Source: Elusimicrobiota bacterium
GTDB lineage: Bacteria; Elusimicrobiota; Elusimicrobia; Elusimicrobiales; Elusimicrobiaceae
Direction of reading: 5' to 3'
Assembly: GCA_031259485.1 (NCBI GenBank)
Contig: JAIRLH010000009.1
Coordinates: forward strand, 1 to 6,688
DNA: 6,688 bases
Shown here: positions 5,068 through 6,688 of the stretch, one piece after another
Layout of the letters: each line of letters begins with the position of its first letter
Position numbering within the stretch: position 1 is the first letter of the stretch
Position numbers and translations under genes: made by a program
The notes under the pieces: generated by a model
Seen by the model: the letters and a program-made list of their open reading frames with translations, nothing else
Database searches by the model: none
Told to the model about the DNA's origin: nothing

Positions 5068-6456
5068 ATGACGGTAAATGACGGGGAAATAAATGAGATT
5101 TTAAAATCCGCATCGGCCAGAACGCCGGAGGAAATCAGGGGCATACTGCAAAAGGCGCGCGGCCTCAAGGGCGTCACGGCCTCGGAAAGCGCGGCCCTGC
5201 TCTGCGCGAATGATAAGACTCTCATAAACGAAATTTTTGAAACCGCAAAACACGTCAAAACCGGAATTTACGGCAATCGTCTGGTACTCTTTGCCCCGCT
5301 TTACATTTCAAACGTTTGTTTTAACGAATGCGTTTACTGCGCGTTCCGCGCGTCCAATAAAGAGCTTGAACGCAAAGAGCTTACGCAGGAGGAAATTAAA
5401 TCCGAAGTCGCGCGGCTTTTAAAGCAGGGCCATAAGCGCGTCTTGATGGTGGCCGGCGAATCCTATACCGGCAAAGGCCTGCAGTATGTCTTTGAATCCG
5501 TAAAATCAATCTATTCCGTCACAGACGGTAAAAATAACATCAGGCGCGTAAACGTAAACATCGCGCCGCTTACGGTTGAGGAATTTAAGGAGCTTGCCAA
5601 ATATAATATCGGCACTTTTCAGTTATTTCAGGAAACTTATCATAAGGAAACTTACCGCAAACTGCATTTAAGCGGGAAGAAAGCGGATTACGATTTCCGC
5701 CTGAACGCAATGCACAGAGCTTTTGAGGCCGGTTTGAAGGACGTCGGCATAGGCGCGCTTTTTGGGCTTTACGATTATAAATACGAAGTTCTGGCCATGC
5801 TTCAGCACATAAAAAATTTGGAGGAGAATTTCAGCGTCGGGCCGCATACAATTTCCGTCCCGAGGGTGGAGCCGGCCTGCGGCTCGCCTTTCAGCGAGAA
5901 GCCGCCTTATGCCGTTTCCGACGAAGATTTTAAAAAAATTATTGCCGTTTTGAGAATTTCCGTGCCTTACACCGGCATAATTTTGAGCACGCGCGAAAGC
6001 GCGGCCATGCGCGGCGCGGCTTTGGAGCTCGGCGTGTCGCAAATTTCCGGCGGCTCAAGAATAGACCCGGGCGGCTACGAAGAAGAAAGAGGCGCGGACA
6101 AAGAAAAAAAATTAGCGCAATTTACGCTCGGCGACCATCGCACGCTTGAAGAAGTTATAACCGATATCGTCTCGCACGGCTATATACCCTCTTTCTGCAC
6201 GGGCTGCTACAGGCTCGGGCGCGTTGGCAAAGATTTTATGGATTTGGCGAAGCCGGGACTCATTAAAATCCACTGCCTGCCAAACGCCATGTTTACCTTT
6301 GCGGAATATCTTTATGATTTCGCGCGCGAGCCTCTTAAGTCAAAAGGCTTCGCGCTTATCAATAAAATGATGGACGACCTCCCTCCCGAGACACGGTATA
6401 ACGCCTCCGCCAATCTGCAGGAGATTAAAAACGGCCGCCGCGATATTTATTTTTAA
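5068..6456 (+). CDS. hydG: [FeFe]-hydrogenase maturase HydG (radical SAM tyrosine lyase)
   Basis: HydG cleaves tyrosine with S-adenosylmethionine to p-cresol and dehydroglycine, then turns the latter into CO and cyanide bound to iron, the synthon delivered to HydF for the H-cluster of [FeFe]-hydrogenase. The 462-residue length fits the family. The radical SAM cluster motif CX3CX2C is C84-C88-C91 (CFNECVYC), within LFAPLYISNVC. MVAGES (127-132) follows in the barrel. The decisive HydG mark is the C-terminal CX2CX22C motif, C377-C380-C403 (FCTGCYRLGRVGKDF...IHC), which binds the auxiliary cluster where CO and cyanide are made. ThiH, the closest relative, lacks it. ATG 5068 has GGGGGT seven bases upstream, and the N-terminus is as long as expected. 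The protein is cytoplasmic and oxygen-sensitive. No hydE, hydF or hydrogenase gene lies within the window, and the upstream neighbour is a glycosyltransferase. All key residues are present, so it should be functional. Confidence 0.96.
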   Translation: MTVNDGEINEILKSASARTPEEIRGILQKARGLKGVTASESAALLCANDKTLINEIFETAKHVKTGIYGNRLVLFAPLYISNVCFNECVYCAFRASNKELERKELTQEEIKSEVARLLKQGHKRVLMVAGESYTGKGLQYVFESVKSIYSVTDGKNNIRRVNVNIAPLTVEEFKELAKYNIGTFQLFQETYHKETYRKLHLSGKKADYDFRLNAMHRAFEAGLKDVGIGALFGLYDYKYEVLAMLQHIKNLEENFSVGPHTISVPRVEPACGSPFSEKPPYAVSDEDFKKIIAVLRISVPYTGIILSTRESAAMRGAALELGVSQISGGSRIDPGGYEEERGADKEKKLAQFTLGDHRTLEEVITDIVSHGYIPSFCTGCYRLGRVGKDFMDLAKPGLIKIHCLPNAMFTFAEYLYDFAREPLKSKGFALINKMMDDLPPETRYNASANLQEIKNGRRDIYF

Positions 6457-6457
6457 C

Positions 6458-6592
6458 TTACCGCTCATTTGCATTTTTTATCCCACACCGCATATCACTC
6501 GCGGAATAGGACGCCTTTATTAAGTCCAAAGTCGTGGAATATAATGCCTTGCAAGAGCTTTCTGATACTGATTGTTGCCGGAGATTCCGCAT
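6458..6592 (-). CDS. Possible 44-residue ORF of unknown function
   Basis: From ATG at 6592 the minus strand encodes 44 residues (MRNLRQQSVSESSCKALY... ending KNANER), with stop TAA at 6458-6460. Its end lies one base beyond the convergent hydG stop. A GGAGGG stands three bases before the ATG, a strong but rather close Shine-Dalgarno sequence that lies inside the 3' arm of the hairpin 6592-6622. The peptide has no signal, membrane segment or known motif. It may be spurious. I list it because of the binding site and the promoter-like pair upstream. Confidence 0.2.
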   Translation of the reverse strand: MRNLRQQSVSESSCKALYSTTLDLIKASYSASDMRCGIKNANER

Positions 6593-6622
6593 AAACCCTC
6601 CACTGTTACAGTGGAGGGTTTA
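6592..6622. terminator. Perfect 14-bp hairpin, probable hydG terminator
   Basis: Bases 6592-6605 (TAAACCCTCCACTG) are exactly complementary to 6609-6622, with a TTA loop. The stem is very stable. The plus-strand tail is TTTAAGTGCATTTATT, AT-rich but not a clean T run. It lies 135 bp after the hydG stop and could end transcription from the left. Being symmetrical, it could also act on the minus strand, or be the 5' stem-loop of a minus-strand RNA. Confidence 0.5.
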
Positions 6623-6631
6623 AGTGCATTT

Positions 6632-6661
6632 ATTATCATTTAATTATTTGGGCATTCACAA
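6632..6661 (-). promoter_or_regulatory. Possible minus-strand promoter upstream of the hairpin
   Basis: On the minus strand, TTGTGA (6656-6661) and GATAAT (6632-6637) are 18 bases apart. The start would be near 6625, so the RNA would begin almost exactly at the 14-bp hairpin. It would then read into the 44-codon frame. The region is AT-rich, so chance matches are likely. The remaining bases to 6688 show no recognisable gene. Confidence 0.28.
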
Positions 6662-6688
6662 CCCTGTAGATAAGGCTCTGTATTACAT

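Noticed and set aside
5668..6042. Open minus-strand frame of 124 codons
   Set aside because: It is antisense to hydG, whose identity is certain from its cysteine motifs.
5068..6456. ThiH (thiamine tyrosine lyase) as an alternative for the radical SAM protein
   Set aside because: The CX2CX22C motif at residues 377-403 is specific to HydG and absent from ThiH, and no thiamine gene is nearby.
6636..6687. Ends of open minus-strand frames running in from the right edge (stops at 6640 and 6636)
   Set aside because: Only about 16 codons each are visible, with no recognisable motif, so a partial gene cannot be supported.

Overview
The window reads as a chromosomal segment from a Gram-negative-type bacterium, most likely of the phylum Elusimicrobiota (an Elusimicrobiaceae-like gut lineage). 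That placement is inference. It rests on a stand-alone type IV pilin of the Elusimicrobium style (GFTLVELLVVVLIIGVLAAIAL start, PQYRKAV following, a cysteine pair near the C-terminus), on a [FeFe]-hydrogenase maturase that points to fermentative anaerobic life, and on GC-rich coding regions between AT-rich spacers. No rRNA, tRNA, CRISPR array, transposase or phage gene is visible.

Layout. The left edge (1-112) is AT-rich with at most a weak terminator for the pilin. A type IV pilin gene (113-592, minus) stands alone and is divergent from a short lipoprotein gene (788-1123, plus). The spacer between them holds a good minus-strand promoter and, unexpectedly, a plus-strand terminator lying upstream of the plus-strand gene. 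Two tandem terminators close the lipoprotein gene. The gene-poor stretch 1124-1619 contains these terminators, a near-consensus promoter (TTGACA-17-TACTAT), a small reading frame that looks broken by two one-base shifts, and a dense series of G-runs.

Next comes a secreted 749-residue protein with TPR repeats followed by a SpoIID/LytB-type domain (1620-3869). Its stop overlaps by one base the start of a family 4 glycosyltransferase (3869-5005). The two probably form a cell-envelope unit. The SpoIID-like domain keeps the fold signatures but has lost the residue expected at the catalytic glutamate and other signature residues, so it looks like a pseudoenzyme. After 62 bp with two inverted repeats comes hydG (5068-6456), the radical SAM tyrosine lyase that makes CO and cyanide for the hydrogenase H-cluster. 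No other hydrogenase gene is in view.

The right edge (6457-6688) has no convincing gene. It carries a perfect 14-bp hairpin that may terminate hydG, and a weak minus-strand 44-codon frame whose Shine-Dalgarno sequence lies inside the hairpin.
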